A stretch of 48,772 bases of DNA from Clostridia bacterium (GTDB lineage Bacteria; Bacillota; Clostridia; Christensenellales; Aristaeellaceae), in the NCBI GenBank assembly GCA_017545905.1, contig JAFWXL010000012.1, positions 1-48,772 on the forward strand, written 5' to 3'. A model generated the notes under the pieces. It saw nothing but the letters and a program-made list of their open reading frames with translations. It searched no databases and was not told the origin of the DNA. Shown piece by piece: positions 7,463 through 15,010 of the stretch (the first letter of the stretch is position 1; every line of letters starts with the position of its first letter). A program made the translations under genes and the position numbers.

Positions 7463-8785
7463 TTATCGGGTCACACCCTCGCCTGAGACGGAGGCGTAGA
7501 TCAGCGGCGGCAGTTCCGGTTTTTCCTTTGAAATGGTAATCGCCTGCTGCATCCGGGATACAGCTTCGCCAGCCAGCTCGCGCCTGTTGAGATACAGCGT
7601 AGCCAGACTGTCGCCCTTCTGCACGCGGTCGCCAAGACGCACATCCATCACAAGGCCTACCGCCGGATCGATGACGTCGGTCTTTTTCTGGCGGCCGGCG
7701 CCCAGCGCCTGCGCACAGTAGCCGATGGCCGTCGTATCCATCTTCGCCACATATCCATCGTCGAGCGCAGGCACACTGAGCTTGTATGCGGCGTGGGGCA
7801 GATACGCCAGATCGTCGCACACGCGTGCATCGCCGCCCTGCGCAGCGAGCATTTCCTTGAGCTTGGCAAGGCCTGCGCCGCTTTCAAGCGCCTGCGTCAT
7901 GCGCACCTTGCCCTCGTCCACATCTTTGGCGATTCCGCTTGCCACCAGCATGCGGCTGCCCAGTTCCATCGAGACCGTCAGCAGATCGCCCTTTGCACGG
8001 CCTGAAAGGATATCGATCGCTTCCTTGACCTCCAGTGCGTTGCCCACATGTGTGCCCAGCGGCTGATCCATGCCTGTGACCAGCGCAAGAATGGGCTTTC
8101 CGGCCTTGGCGCCGATTTCCACCATCGCTCTGGCCAGCTCGATGGATTCCTCCACCGTCTGCATCAGCGCACCCGAGCCGGTCTTCACGTCCAGCACGAT
8201 CGCGCCTGCGCCGCTTGCCAGCTTTTTGGATACGATACTCGATGCGATCAGAGGAATACTGCCCACAGTGCCGGTCACATCGCGCAGCGCATAGAGCGCC
8301 TTATCCGCCGGACACAGGTCCTGCGTCTGTCCGATCACCGCACAGCCGATTTCCTGCACCTGCCGGATGAAATCCTGCTCGGACACGTCGATCGAGCATC
8401 CCGGAATGCTCTCGAGCTTATCCAGCGTGCCGCCCGTATGACCCAGGCCGCGTCCGGACAGCTTGGCAACCTTTGCGCCGCACGCCGCGGCAAGCGGAAC
8501 CAGCACAAGCGTCGTCGTATCGCCCACACCGCCGGTCGAGTGCTTATCCACACACACGCCGTCTATTGTGGACAAATCCACCACGCTGCCCGAATGCATC
8601 ATCTCCATGGTCAGGCATGCCGTCTCCTCGGCATTCATACCGCGCCAGCAGATCGCCATCAGCAGCGCTGCCAGCTGATAATCCGGCACGCTGCCGTCAG
8701 CAGCGCCGCGCGCAAACGCACGGATCTCCTCCGGCGAAAGCGCCTTGCCCTCTTTCTTTTTAAGAATGACGTCAACCATATTCAT
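7463..8785 (-). CDS. pdp: Pyrimidine-nucleoside phosphorylase
   Basis: A 440-residue member of the thymidine/pyrimidine phosphorylase family, which splits uridine, thymidine or deoxyuridine with phosphate to base and (deoxy)ribose-1-phosphate. Signature motifs: KHSTGGVGD (81-89, phosphate binding), GRGLGHTGGTLDKLE (111-125), DKALYALRDVTGTV (161-174) and DVKTGSGA (199-206). The C-terminal domain resembles a biotinyl-like fold. The start MNMVDVILKK has AGGAGG 7-8 nt upstream; the frame extends 20 codons further without support. It follows the DNA glycosylase gene by 20 nt and precedes the exporter pair. The deoA name is also used for this family. Confidence 0.94.
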   Translation of the reverse strand: MNMVDVILKKKEGKALSPEEIRAFARGAADGSVPDYQLAALLMAICWRGMNAEETACLTMEMMHSGSVVDLSTIDGVCVDKHSTGGVGDTTTLVLVPLAAACGAKVAKLSGRGLGHTGGTLDKLESIPGCSIDVSEQDFIRQVQEIGCAVIGQTQDLCPADKALYALRDVTGTVGSIPLIASSIVSKKLASGAGAIVLDVKTGSGALMQTVEESIELARAMVEIGAKAGKPILALVTGMDQPLGTHVGNALEVKEAIDILSGRAKGDLLTVSMELGSRMLVASGIAKDVDEGKVRMTQALESGAGLAKLKEMLAAQGGDARVCDDLAYLPHAAYKLSVPALDDGYVAKMDTTAIGYCAQALGAGRQKKTDVIDPAVGLVMDVRLGDRVQKGDSLATLYLNRRELAGEAVSRMQQAITISKEKPELPPLIYASVSGEGVTR

Positions 8786-8805
8786 GCTCGTCCCTCCTTC
8801 AGGAA

Positions 8806-9288
8806 TCATCGCAGGGTCTGCAGGGTTTCTTTCCAGATTCTGCATTTTTCGGCATACGGCATCGTATAGGCCGGGCTGGTGCTCGGCATCCGAATCACCG
8901 TCCTGTTTCCGGCATAACCAGATTTCAGAAACAAGCTGTGCGCCGTGCCTCCGTTACACAGCACGCTATGAATGTGCGGGCATTTTTCATACAGCGATGA
9001 AAAGTCGTTGAACTGAATATCCCGCATATTGCTGTCCAGGCTCCCCTCGCGCTCGCATACGCCGGCGACGTCCCAAAGCGCAAGGCCGTGATCCCGGATC
9101 AGCCGCTTTCTGGCCTCATAATCCGCCGTCGGTTCCACGCCAAAGACGTCAAATAGAATCGGCCAAAACGCGTTGCGCGGGTGCGCATAATACTGCGCAT
9201 CCGCCAACGATTTTGCACCGGGCATGGAGCCCACAATGAGTATTTCCGCCTCCGGCGCAAAGACCGGATCAAAGCTTCTGCAAATCAT
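8806..9288 (-). CDS. DNA glycosylase of the uracil-DNA glycosylase superfamily (deoxyinosine/Mug type)
   Basis: A 160-residue protein with the superfamily motif 1 GSMPGAKSLADAQYYAHPRN and motif 2 MPSTSPAYT, plus NAFWPIL typical of the single-domain group annotated as DNA-deoxyinosine glycosylase. The expected role is to remove deaminated bases (hypoxanthine, possibly uracil) from DNA. The start ATG overlaps the stop of the Sua5 C-terminal frame by 4 nt (ATGA), so translation is probably coupled. The substrate preference cannot be told from sequence alone. Confidence 0.88.
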   Translation of the reverse strand: MICRSFDPVFAPEAEILIVGSMPGAKSLADAQYYAHPRNAFWPILFDVFGVEPTADYEARKRLIRDHGLALWDVAGVCEREGSLDSNMRDIQFNDFSSLYEKCPHIHSVLCNGGTAHSLFLKSGYAGNRTVIRMPSTSPAYTMPYAEKCRIWKETLQTLR

Positions 9289-9569
9289 ACGCGTTCAATG
9301 TCAAAGCCTGCCGCGCGGCCCATGCGGTTCATCACCGCAAGACCGATGCCCGTCGCCTCGACCGCCTCGCACAGCGCCACGGTTTCTCCGCGCTCATCCA
9401 GCTCGCGCAGCGCACCGAAGAGCTTCGCAGCCGCCTCGTTCGGGCGCTTCACGCTGCCCAGTGAAATCCGCACGCGACCGCCGAAGTCATGCTCGTCAAA
9501 ACCGAGGATCGCCGGACGCTCGCCTGCTTTTTCTGCCGCATCGTAGCGCGCACAGATTGCAGCAATCAC
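9285..9569 (-). CDS. Sua5 C-terminal domain, in a separate frame
   Basis: A 94-residue frame starting with GTG. Its text (ERPAILGFDEHDFGG, then LFGALRELDERG and GIGLAVMNRMGRAA) matches the C-terminal domain of Sua5-type L-threonylcarbamoyladenylate synthases. It begins exactly where the upstream synthase frame ends, with a GTGA overlap, and one added base would fuse the two into a normal Sua5 of about 343 residues. It may be made by coupled re-initiation, by ribosomal slippage, or not at all. Confidence 0.8.
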   Translation of the reverse strand: MIAAICARYDAAEKAGERPAILGFDEHDFGGRVRISLGSVKRPNEAAAKLFGALRELDERGETVALCEAVEATGIGLAVMNRMGRAAGFDIERV

Positions 9570-10315
9570 CGCTTAGCCTGTCCGTCGAAGATCACCGTCT
9601 TCGCCCGAGGCGCGTAATGCTTGTATTTCATGCCCGGGGAGCGCACAATATCGCCCTCCGCCAGCGGGCTCATGACATGCTCGTCAACCTTCACATCGCC
9701 GAGCACGCGCTCCACCATCTCCGGCGTGATGCCGCCGGGGCGAAGGATTACCGGTACGTCGCCCGTTGCATCGATGACGCTGGACTCCACGCCCACCTCG
9801 CTGGCGCCGCCATCCAGAATCATCGGGATACGGCCGTCCATGTCCTCAAAGACATGCTGCGCAGTCGTCGGGCTTGGCTTGCCGCTGCGGTTGGCGCTTG
9901 GCGCCGCAATCGGGCAGCCGGAAGCTGCTATCAGCGCCCGCGCCGCCTCGCTGGCCGGCAAGCGGATGCCCACGGTATCCAGCCCAGCGCTCACGGCGCC
10001 GGGAATCCTGTCGCTCTTGGGCAGGATCAGCGTCATCGGCCCCGGCCAGAAGGCCTCCATCAGTTTTTTGGCGCTTTCCGGGACCTCGCGCACCAGCGGC
10101 GGAATCTCCGCCAGGCTGGAAACGTGCACGATCAGCGGGTTATCGCCCGGCCTGCCCTTTGCTTCGAATATCTTTTTAACAGCCGTCTCATCCAGCGCAT
10201 TGGCGCCAAGGCCATACACCGTCTCCGTCGGCATGCCGACCAGTTCTCCGTCCGCAATCAGCTGCGCCGCCTCGGCAATCGCTTCCGGAGAAACAGGCTT
10301 TACTTGCGTCTTCAT
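9566..10315 (-). CDS. sua5: L-threonylcarbamoyladenylate synthase (Sua5/TsaC catalytic domain)
   Basis: A 249-residue YrdC-fold enzyme making threonylcarbamoyl-AMP from Thr, bicarbonate and ATP, the first step of t6A37 in tRNAs. Visible motifs are PTETVYGLGANA (29-40), KGRPGDNPLIVHV (53-65), SANRSGKPSPT and GVESSVIDATG. The C-terminal linker SPGMKYKHYAPRA is a Sua5 feature absent from short TsaC forms; the rest of the Sua5 domain lies in the next frame. tsaB, tsaE and mtaB elsewhere in the window act in the same pathway. It sits 13 nt after prfA, the common clostridial order. Confidence 0.93.
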   Translation of the reverse strand: MKTQVKPVSPEAIAEAAQLIADGELVGMPTETVYGLGANALDETAVKKIFEAKGRPGDNPLIVHVSSLAEIPPLVREVPESAKKLMEAFWPGPMTLILPKSDRIPGAVSAGLDTVGIRLPASEAARALIAASGCPIAAPSANRSGKPSPTTAQHVFEDMDGRIPMILDGGASEVGVESSVIDATGDVPVILRPGGITPEMVERVLGDVKVDEHVMSPLAEGDIVRSPGMKYKHYAPRAKTVIFDGQAKR

Positions 10316-10328
10316 ATGAATCCCTTCT

Positions 10329-11396
10329 TCACGGCTTCAGGTTCATTTCCCTGAGCTTCTTCTGCTGGTCATCGGTGATCAGCTCATCGATAATCTCGTC
10401 CATGTCGCCATCGACAAAGGCGTCAATCGAATAGATCGTCCTTCCGATGCGATGATCCGACACGCGCCCTTCGTTGAAATTGTATGTACGGATGCGTTCG
10501 CTGCGGTCGCCCGTGCCCACCTGCGCGCGCCGCTCGCCGGCATAGGCTGCGTCCGCTTCGCTCTGCATCCTTTCGTAGAGCCTTGCCCGAAGCACGCGCA
10601 TGGCCTTTTCCTTGTTCTTGAGCTGACTTTTCTCATCCTGACAGGTGACCACCGTATTGGTCGGCAGGTGCGTGATGCGCACCGCACTGTCTGTCTTGTT
10701 GATATACTGGCCGCCGTGGCCCGACGCACGGTACACGTCAATGCGAAGATCATTCGGATCGATCTTCACGTCGACCTCCTCCGCCTCAGGCAGCACAGCC
10801 ACCGTCGCCGTGGACGTCTGGCGCTTGCCGTTGCTCTCGGTCACGGGAATGCGCTGCACGCGATGCACGCCGCTTTCATACTTGAGCCTTGAAAATGCAC
10901 CCTCGCCGCTGATGGTCATGATCGCTTCCTTCACGCCGCCAAGTTCAGTCATGTTCGCGTCCATCATTTCCACGCGCCAGCCGCGCCGCTCTGCATAGCG
11001 CGTATACATGCGAAGCAGCAGCGTGCCAAAGAGCGCAGCCTCCTCGCCGCCCGCGCCGCCGCGGATCTCCATGACGACGTTTTTCGAATCATTGGGATCC
11101 TTCGGAAGCAGCAGCAGCTGAATCTCCCGCTCTGCCGCCGGCACCTCATCCTCCAGCCGGGCAAGCTCTTCTTTGACCATATCCGCCATATCGGGATCAG
11201 AGAGCAGCTCCCGCACCTGTACCTGTTCGTCAAGCAGCTGCGCATAGCGGCGCACAGCCTGATCCAGCGGCTCAAGCTGGCTGTGCTCGCGCATGAGCGC
11301 ACGCCATCGTTCCTGATCGGACACCACGTCCGGCTCGGAAAGCAGCGCGCCCAGTTCCTCAAAACGCGGGCGGACCCAGTCGAGTTTATCCAGCAT
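10329..11396 (-). CDS. prfA: Peptide chain release factor 1
   Basis: A 355-residue class I release factor for UAA/UAG. PVT (184-186) is the RF1 tripeptide anticodon; RF2 would have SPF. The GGQ loop (228-230) promotes peptidyl-tRNA hydrolysis. The loop context is SGHGGQYINKTDSAVRITH, whereas SGAGGQH is what I know from most RF1 proteins, so an Ala-to-His and a His-to-Tyr change flank the motif. The gene begins 2 nt after the prmC stop, in line with coupled translation, and PrmC methylates this Gln. Confidence 0.96.
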   Translation of the reverse strand: MLDKLDWVRPRFEELGALLSEPDVVSDQERWRALMREHSQLEPLDQAVRRYAQLLDEQVQVRELLSDPDMADMVKEELARLEDEVPAAEREIQLLLLPKDPNDSKNVVMEIRGGAGGEEAALFGTLLLRMYTRYAERRGWRVEMMDANMTELGGVKEAIMTISGEGAFSRLKYESGVHRVQRIPVTESNGKRQTSTATVAVLPEAEEVDVKIDPNDLRIDVYRASGHGGQYINKTDSAVRITHLPTNTVVTCQDEKSQLKNKEKAMRVLRARLYERMQSEADAAYAGERRAQVGTGDRSERIRTYNFNEGRVSDHRIGRTIYSIDAFVDGDMDEIIDELITDDQQKKLREMNLKP

Positions 11397-11398
11397 CC

Positions 11399-12238
11399 TT
11401 ATACCTCTTGCTTGGTCTTTGCCGCGCCGACGACGCGCCAGTTACCGCCGTAATCCCTGAGCGCAAACGGGTCGCCGATATGCTCGCGCAGCAGGGCGGA
11501 CACAGCGTCCTTCTGCTGCCAGCCGATCTCAAAGAGCAGGCAGCCTCCGTCCGCAAGATACGCATCCGCCTCACGGCTGATGCGCCTGTAAAAATCCAGC
11601 CCGTCTTCACCGCCAAAGAGCGCCAGTTCCGGCTCGCAGCGCACCTCGTCCATCAGCTGCGCCATCTCTTCACTGTTGATATACGGCGGATTGGATACGA
11701 TCATGTCGAATACTTCGCCTTCCAGCGCGGCAAAACAGTCGCTTTTTATAAAGCGCACCTGCGCGCCGTTTCTTTCGGCATTACCCCTTGCTATAGCAAG
11801 CGCATCATCGCTGATATCGACCGCCGTCACGATGCAGTCCTTGCGATGCGCTGCGATTGAGACTGCCAGCGCACCAGAGCCCGTACCGATGTCCAGCACG
11901 CGCATGCCCGGCGAGAGCCGCCTGAGCGCCTCTTCGCACAGGATCTCCGTATCCGGCCTAGGGATGAGCACGCCGGGCGCGACATGAAAATCCAGCCCCA
12001 TAAAGCCCGTGCTGCCGAGGATGTACTGCATTGGCTCGCGCATTTCACGCCGGGCAATGATCGCCTCATAGCTTTCCAGCTTCTGTGCCGGCATATCCTT
12101 CCAGCTGTTCATGCGCAGCATCAGCGCATCCTCGCCCAGCACATGTGCAAGCATCACAGCTGCGTCATAATCGGCATTGGGCACGCCCGCAGCATCAAGC
12201 CGCGCGGTCGTCCGCTTGAGCAGTTCCCGGATTGTCAC
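11399..12238 (-). CDS. prmC: Release-factor glutamine N5-methyltransferase
   Basis: A 279-residue SAM-dependent enzyme that methylates the GGQ glutamine of RF1/RF2. It has an N-terminal helical domain (1-75), SAM motif I LDIGTGSGALA (115-125), DISDDAL (141-147) and the catalytic NPPY (183-186). It starts with GTG overlapping the yqhQ stop (GTGA) and ends 2 nt before prfA, whose product is its substrate. Confidence 0.95.
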   Translation of the reverse strand: MTIRELLKRTTARLDAAGVPNADYDAAVMLAHVLGEDALMLRMNSWKDMPAQKLESYEAIIARREMREPMQYILGSTGFMGLDFHVAPGVLIPRPDTEILCEEALRRLSPGMRVLDIGTGSGALAVSIAAHRKDCIVTAVDISDDALAIARGNAERNGAQVRFIKSDCFAALEGEVFDMIVSNPPYINSEEMAQLMDEVRCEPELALFGGEDGLDFYRRISREADAYLADGGCLLFEIGWQQKDAVSALLREHIGDPFALRDYGGNWRVVGAAKTKQEV

Positions 12239-13296
12239 GCCTGAGCGCCATCCTTTTCTTCGTTCTTTTCTTCAGTCTTTTCGTCTTCGCCCTCGACATA
12301 GAGGAAGACGTTTTCATCCAGATTGTCCGCATAGTGCTCCGCACCGGCCTTCGCCGCCTTCATGGACGCGATCGCAACTTCGAGCATCGCATCGTCCGGC
12401 TCGCGGGTGGTCAGATACTGGAGCATCAGGCCCGGCCAGCGCAGGATACGCACAATGATATGATCGCCCGCGTGCGCAAGGCCCTTGAGCACCTCATAGG
12501 ATACGCCCGTGACCACCGGCAGGATCAGCAGACTGCGGCCAAAGCGCAGAAGGAAGCTCAGCTTCTCAATACCAAAGAGCAGATAAATCAGCTCGTCGGC
12601 CACAGAGCCGATAAGGATGGAGATGATCATCACCAGGAACAAAAACGCCGTGCCGCAGCGCGGATGCAGACGGGAGAACTTGCGCGCATTTTCAGGCGTG
12701 AGCTCCTCGCCGGCCTCGTTGCAGTAAACCGTCTTATGCTCCGCGCCGTGATACATAAACACGCGCCTGATATCCGGCATCAGCGCCACCGCCCAGATAT
12801 AGGCGACCAGAATCGCGATGCGCGTCACGCCCGCCATGAGGTTGATCAGGATGCGGCTGTCCGTAAAATGCCCGATCAGCGTCGCGGCGCCGCTGGGCAG
12901 GAACACAAACAGAAACAGGCTCAGCAGCACCGCCAGCACCATCGCCACGGCCATGACGACCTTATCGATATTTGCGCCCAGCTTTTCAGCCAGCCACTTT
13001 TCAAACTTGGTCGGCTCCTCCTCCAGAACGCCGAGCATCTGCGTGCCCTTATCCAGCGTCTGCATACCCATCTTGAGCATGACCACCATGTTCACGCAGC
13101 CGCGGATGATCGGCAGGCCCATCCATTTATGCTTCTTGGCCATCGGTTCCTTGTGCTCACAGGTGACCAGAATCCTGCCGTCCGGCTTGCGCACGGCAAT
13201 CGCCATAGATTCGTTGGCCGGGCTCTGCATCATGACGCCTTCCATTACGGCCTGACCGCCGATGTCCTGATACTTGGGTTTCTTATTCTCGCTCAT
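12235..13296 (-). CDS. yqhQ: DUF1385 membrane protein (YqhQ family)
   Basis: A 353-residue protein with the DUF1385 opening YQDIGGQAVMEGVMMQSP. Hydrophobic segments lie near residues 112-135, 145-172 and 210-240, and HGAEHKTVYCNE and HPRCGTAFLFLVM are conserved. The tail after about 320 is acidic and Lys-rich. The family's biochemical role is not known to me. In Clostridia it commonly lies next to prmC-prfA, as here (4-nt overlap). Repeat element R1 lies directly upstream, and I see no clear promoter there. Confidence 0.85.
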   Translation of the reverse strand: MSENKKPKYQDIGGQAVMEGVMMQSPANESMAIAVRKPDGRILVTCEHKEPMAKKHKWMGLPIIRGCVNMVVMLKMGMQTLDKGTQMLGVLEEEPTKFEKWLAEKLGANIDKVVMAVAMVLAVLLSLFLFVFLPSGAATLIGHFTDSRILINLMAGVTRIAILVAYIWAVALMPDIRRVFMYHGAEHKTVYCNEAGEELTPENARKFSRLHPRCGTAFLFLVMIISILIGSVADELIYLLFGIEKLSFLLRFGRSLLILPVVTGVSYEVLKGLAHAGDHIIVRILRWPGLMLQYLTTREPDDAMLEVAIASMKAAKAGAEHYADNLDENVFLYVEGEDEKTEEKNEEKDGAQA

Positions 13297-13329
13297 AGGA
13301 AATACCTTCTTTCTTTATGATACAGGGGC

Positions 13330-13393
13330 TGCGTTGGGCTGCCGCCCAAACCCGCCCGGGGATGCAATCCCCGGACCCCTTCTTCGCTTCGCG
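13330..13393. repeat. Interspersed palindromic repeat R1 (short, two hairpins plus tail)
   Basis: Hairpin 1 is TTGGGC/GCCCAA (13334-13339 / 13344-13349). Hairpin 2 is CCGGGGA/TCCCCGG (13356-13362 / 13368-13374). The conserved tail ACCCCTTCTTCGCTTCGCG is at 13375-13393. It fills the gap between yqhQ and the membrane protein gene. It belongs to the family also seen at R2-R7. Confidence 0.85.
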
Positions 13394-13407
13394 ATTCTAT
13401 AATTAGG

Positions 13408-13845
13408 TTAGTCGCTTTCAAGTTCCTTTTCCTGCTGTGCCTGTCGGCGCATCATATACTGCATGAGAACCGTAAGCACAGCGAACACAAGCAGCGCGGT
13501 GCAGATTCCTGTGATCAGCGACGCAAGCAGATTGCCCCTGAGCGCCATCTGCAGCACAGTCACGCACACGCCTGCGCCAACGGAATAGCCCGCATTGCCG
13601 CGTATGCTCGGCCGGGAATCCGTATCCCAGACGCCGCGGCGGACATGGACGATCACCATCGCCACACTGGATACGACCAGCACGATCATTTCGCCCGCCA
13701 TCTGCGCGATCGCTGCGCCCATGAACATCTGCACAAGGATCGAAGCGCACAAAAGCCCATACATGAACCACAGGCCAAAATGCTCCGCCTGATACATCTC
13801 CAGCATTTCCCGCTCGTCAAGCACAGGCTTCTTATGCTTGAGCAT
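13408..13845 (-). CDS. Small four-helix membrane protein (DUF6773-like), partner of the HTH gene
   Basis: A 145-residue protein from the ATG at 13843-13845 (MLKHKKPVLDEREMLEMYQ), which has GGAGGAGG 9 nt upstream. Four hydrophobic segments fall near residues 22-45, 50-67, 85-105 and 110-132, followed by a charged tail (RRQAQQEKELESD). It overlaps the HTH regulator gene by 14 nt. Pairs of a small Xre regulator and a membrane protein of this kind recur in Clostridia. The DUF6773 assignment is from memory of the DEREMLEMYQAEHFG opening. Function unknown. Confidence 0.7.
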   Translation of the reverse strand: MLKHKKPVLDEREMLEMYQAEHFGLWFMYGLLCASILVQMFMGAAIAQMAGEMIVLVVSSVAMVIVHVRRGVWDTDSRPSIRGNAGYSVGAGVCVTVLQMALRGNLLASLITGICTALLVFAVLTVLMQYMMRRQAQQEKELESD

Positions 13846-14047
13846 CGTCAGATTCCTCCTCCCAGAACAGATCATTGAGCGTTTTGCCCAGTGCCCGGCA
13901 GATTGCCACGCACAGCGCCAGCGAGGGATTGAACCGGCCCGCCTCGATCATGCCGATGGTCTGCCGTGTCACGCCCACGCGCTGCGCCAGATCCTCCTGC
14001 GATAAATCGCAGCCCACGCGAGCAGCCTTCATCCTCAGGTTTTTCAC
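13832..14047 (-). CDS. Xre/Cro-type HTH regulator (YozG-like)
   Basis: A 71-residue protein almost wholly made of one helix-turn-helix (LSQEDLAQRVGVTRQTIGMIEAG, residues 15-37), ending in an acidic tail. It starts with GTG, with AGGAGG 8 nt upstream. It likely binds DNA as a dimer and may control itself and the membrane protein encoded next, as is usual for such pairs. The promoter upstream (14079-14107) is near consensus. The ligand, if any, is unknown. Confidence 0.85.
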   Translation of the reverse strand: MKNLRMKAARVGCDLSQEDLAQRVGVTRQTIGMIEAGRFNPSLALCVAICRALGKTLNDLFWEEESDDAQA

Positions 14048-14078
14048 TCAGGCGCCCTCCTCTTCTTTACCTGAGTTC

Positions 14079-14107
14079 ATTATAGATGGCATACGGCATT
14101 TTGTCAA
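14079..14107 (-). promoter_or_regulatory. Consensus promoter of the HTH/membrane protein pair
   Basis: TTGACA (14102-14107) and TATAAT (14079-14084) with a 17-bp spacer: both hexamers match the sigma-A consensus exactly. The leader to the GTG start is about 25 nt. Confidence 0.9.
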
Positions 14108-14130
14108 CTATATTTTGCATAGTGTAAAAT

Positions 14131-14158
14131 AGAAAAGCGTACGCCAGCGTGTACGCTT
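14131..14158 (-). terminator. Terminator of the nucleotidyltransferase-like gene
   Basis: Stem AAGCGTAC (14135-14142) / GTACGCTT (14151-14158), followed on the minus strand by TTTTCTATTTT. It lies 47 nt past the gene's stop and immediately upstream of the HTH promoter. Confidence 0.75.
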
Positions 14159-14204
14159 CATTCTCCGATTGCGCAAACAGCCGCAGATACCTGCAGCCCT
14201 CAGA

Positions 14205-14678
14205 TTATTGTTCGCCCCGTATAGCACTCCGGATCATCCGGATTTTCTGCTCATCCTGTTTATTTTTGACGTTTTTTCTGTAACCATCCTGAGCCGACGC
14301 CAGATACACCTTCAGATAATCCGGCAATTCCAGCAAAAGATACGAAACGCCCGCTTCCCGAATCACCGGGATTGCGTCGATGTCGACACCCGCAAACGGT
14401 CTCAGGTTTTCCAGCGAAGCAAATGCCGCGCTCACGCCCGATTTCTCGAAGGCATGCTCGTGCGCATCACAGAGCCTGTAGCCATTTTTCTCCATCAGGG
14501 AAACAAGCCTGTCCCATTCGCCAAACAAAACAGTCTCGGGAATCAGGATATCGACATCGTCTGCATTCAGGCTCATTCCCAGTCTGATTTCAAGGCCAAG
14601 AGATCCATAGAGCAGCGGTACAACACCAAACGCCCGATTGAGCATAACCGCGATCCCGAGAAACTCTGCTTTTTTCAT
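14205..14678 (-). CDS. Nucleotidyltransferase-fold protein
   Basis: A 157-residue protein. LLYGSLGLEIRLG followed by DDVDILIP (residues about 22-47) fits the GS...DxD pattern of the minimal nucleotidyltransferase fold. The remainder (LRPFAGVDIDAIPVI, ELPDYLKVYLASAQDGY) looks like the C-terminal part of the same domain. It may be a nucleotidyltransferase of the antitoxin/AbiEii-like or house-keeping type, but no toxin partner is adjacent. It stands alone between the rpmE terminator and its own terminator. The start ATG has GAGGAC just upstream. Function unproven. Confidence 0.65.
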   Translation of the reverse strand: MKKAEFLGIAVMLNRAFGVVPLLYGSLGLEIRLGMSLNADDVDILIPETVLFGEWDRLVSLMEKNGYRLCDAHEHAFEKSGVSAAFASLENLRPFAGVDIDAIPVIREAGVSYLLLELPDYLKVYLASAQDGYRKNVKNKQDEQKIRMIRSAIRGEQ

Positions 14679-14713
14679 GTCATGTCCTCACTTGGCGCCA
14701 AACAATACAAAAG

Positions 14714-14738
14714 AAAAAGAGACGGCCGGAACCGTCTC
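14714..14738 (-). terminator. rpmE terminator
   Basis: Stem GAGACGG (14719-14725) / CCGTCTC (14732-14738) with TTTTT on the minus strand (14714-14718), 13 nt after the rpmE stop. Confidence 0.9.
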
Positions 14739-14751
14739 AATTTCACGCATA

Positions 14752-14949
14752 TTACATGCCGTAACGCTTCTTGAAGCGATCGACACGGCCGCCGGCGTCA
14801 ACGAGCTTCTGCTTGCCGGTGTAGTACGGGTGGCACTTGGAGCAGATTTCAACGCGCAGCTCCTTCTTGGTGGAACCGGTGACGAAAGTATTACCGCAAA
14901 CGCAGGTCACGGTAACCTTCTGATACTTCGGATGGATGCCTTCCTTCAT
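14752..14949 (-). CDS. rpmE: 50S ribosomal protein L31 (zinc-binding type)
   Basis: A 65-residue protein starting [14 protein letters not shown], with cysteines 16, 18, 36 and 39 (CVC and CSKC) forming the zinc site of the type A L31. [18 protein letters not shown] is the family signature. The ATG at 14947-14949 is preceded by AGGTG. The longer open frame upstream runs through the promoter and is not used. It has its own promoter inside the 3' end of rho and its own terminator, so it can be made independently of rho. Confidence 0.97.
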   Translation of the reverse strand: MKEGIHPKYQKVTVTCVCGNTFVTGSTKKELRVEICSKCHPYYTGKQKLVDAGGRVDRFKKRYGM

Positions 14950-15010
14950 GATTTTCACCTCTTTTACCGCAATACTATCGCATGAAAACCGCAAAGGTTC
15001 AGGCGGCTTC

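Noticed and set aside
14205-14678. Toxin-antitoxin module
   Set aside because: The nucleotidyltransferase-like gene stands alone between two terminators with no partner gene.
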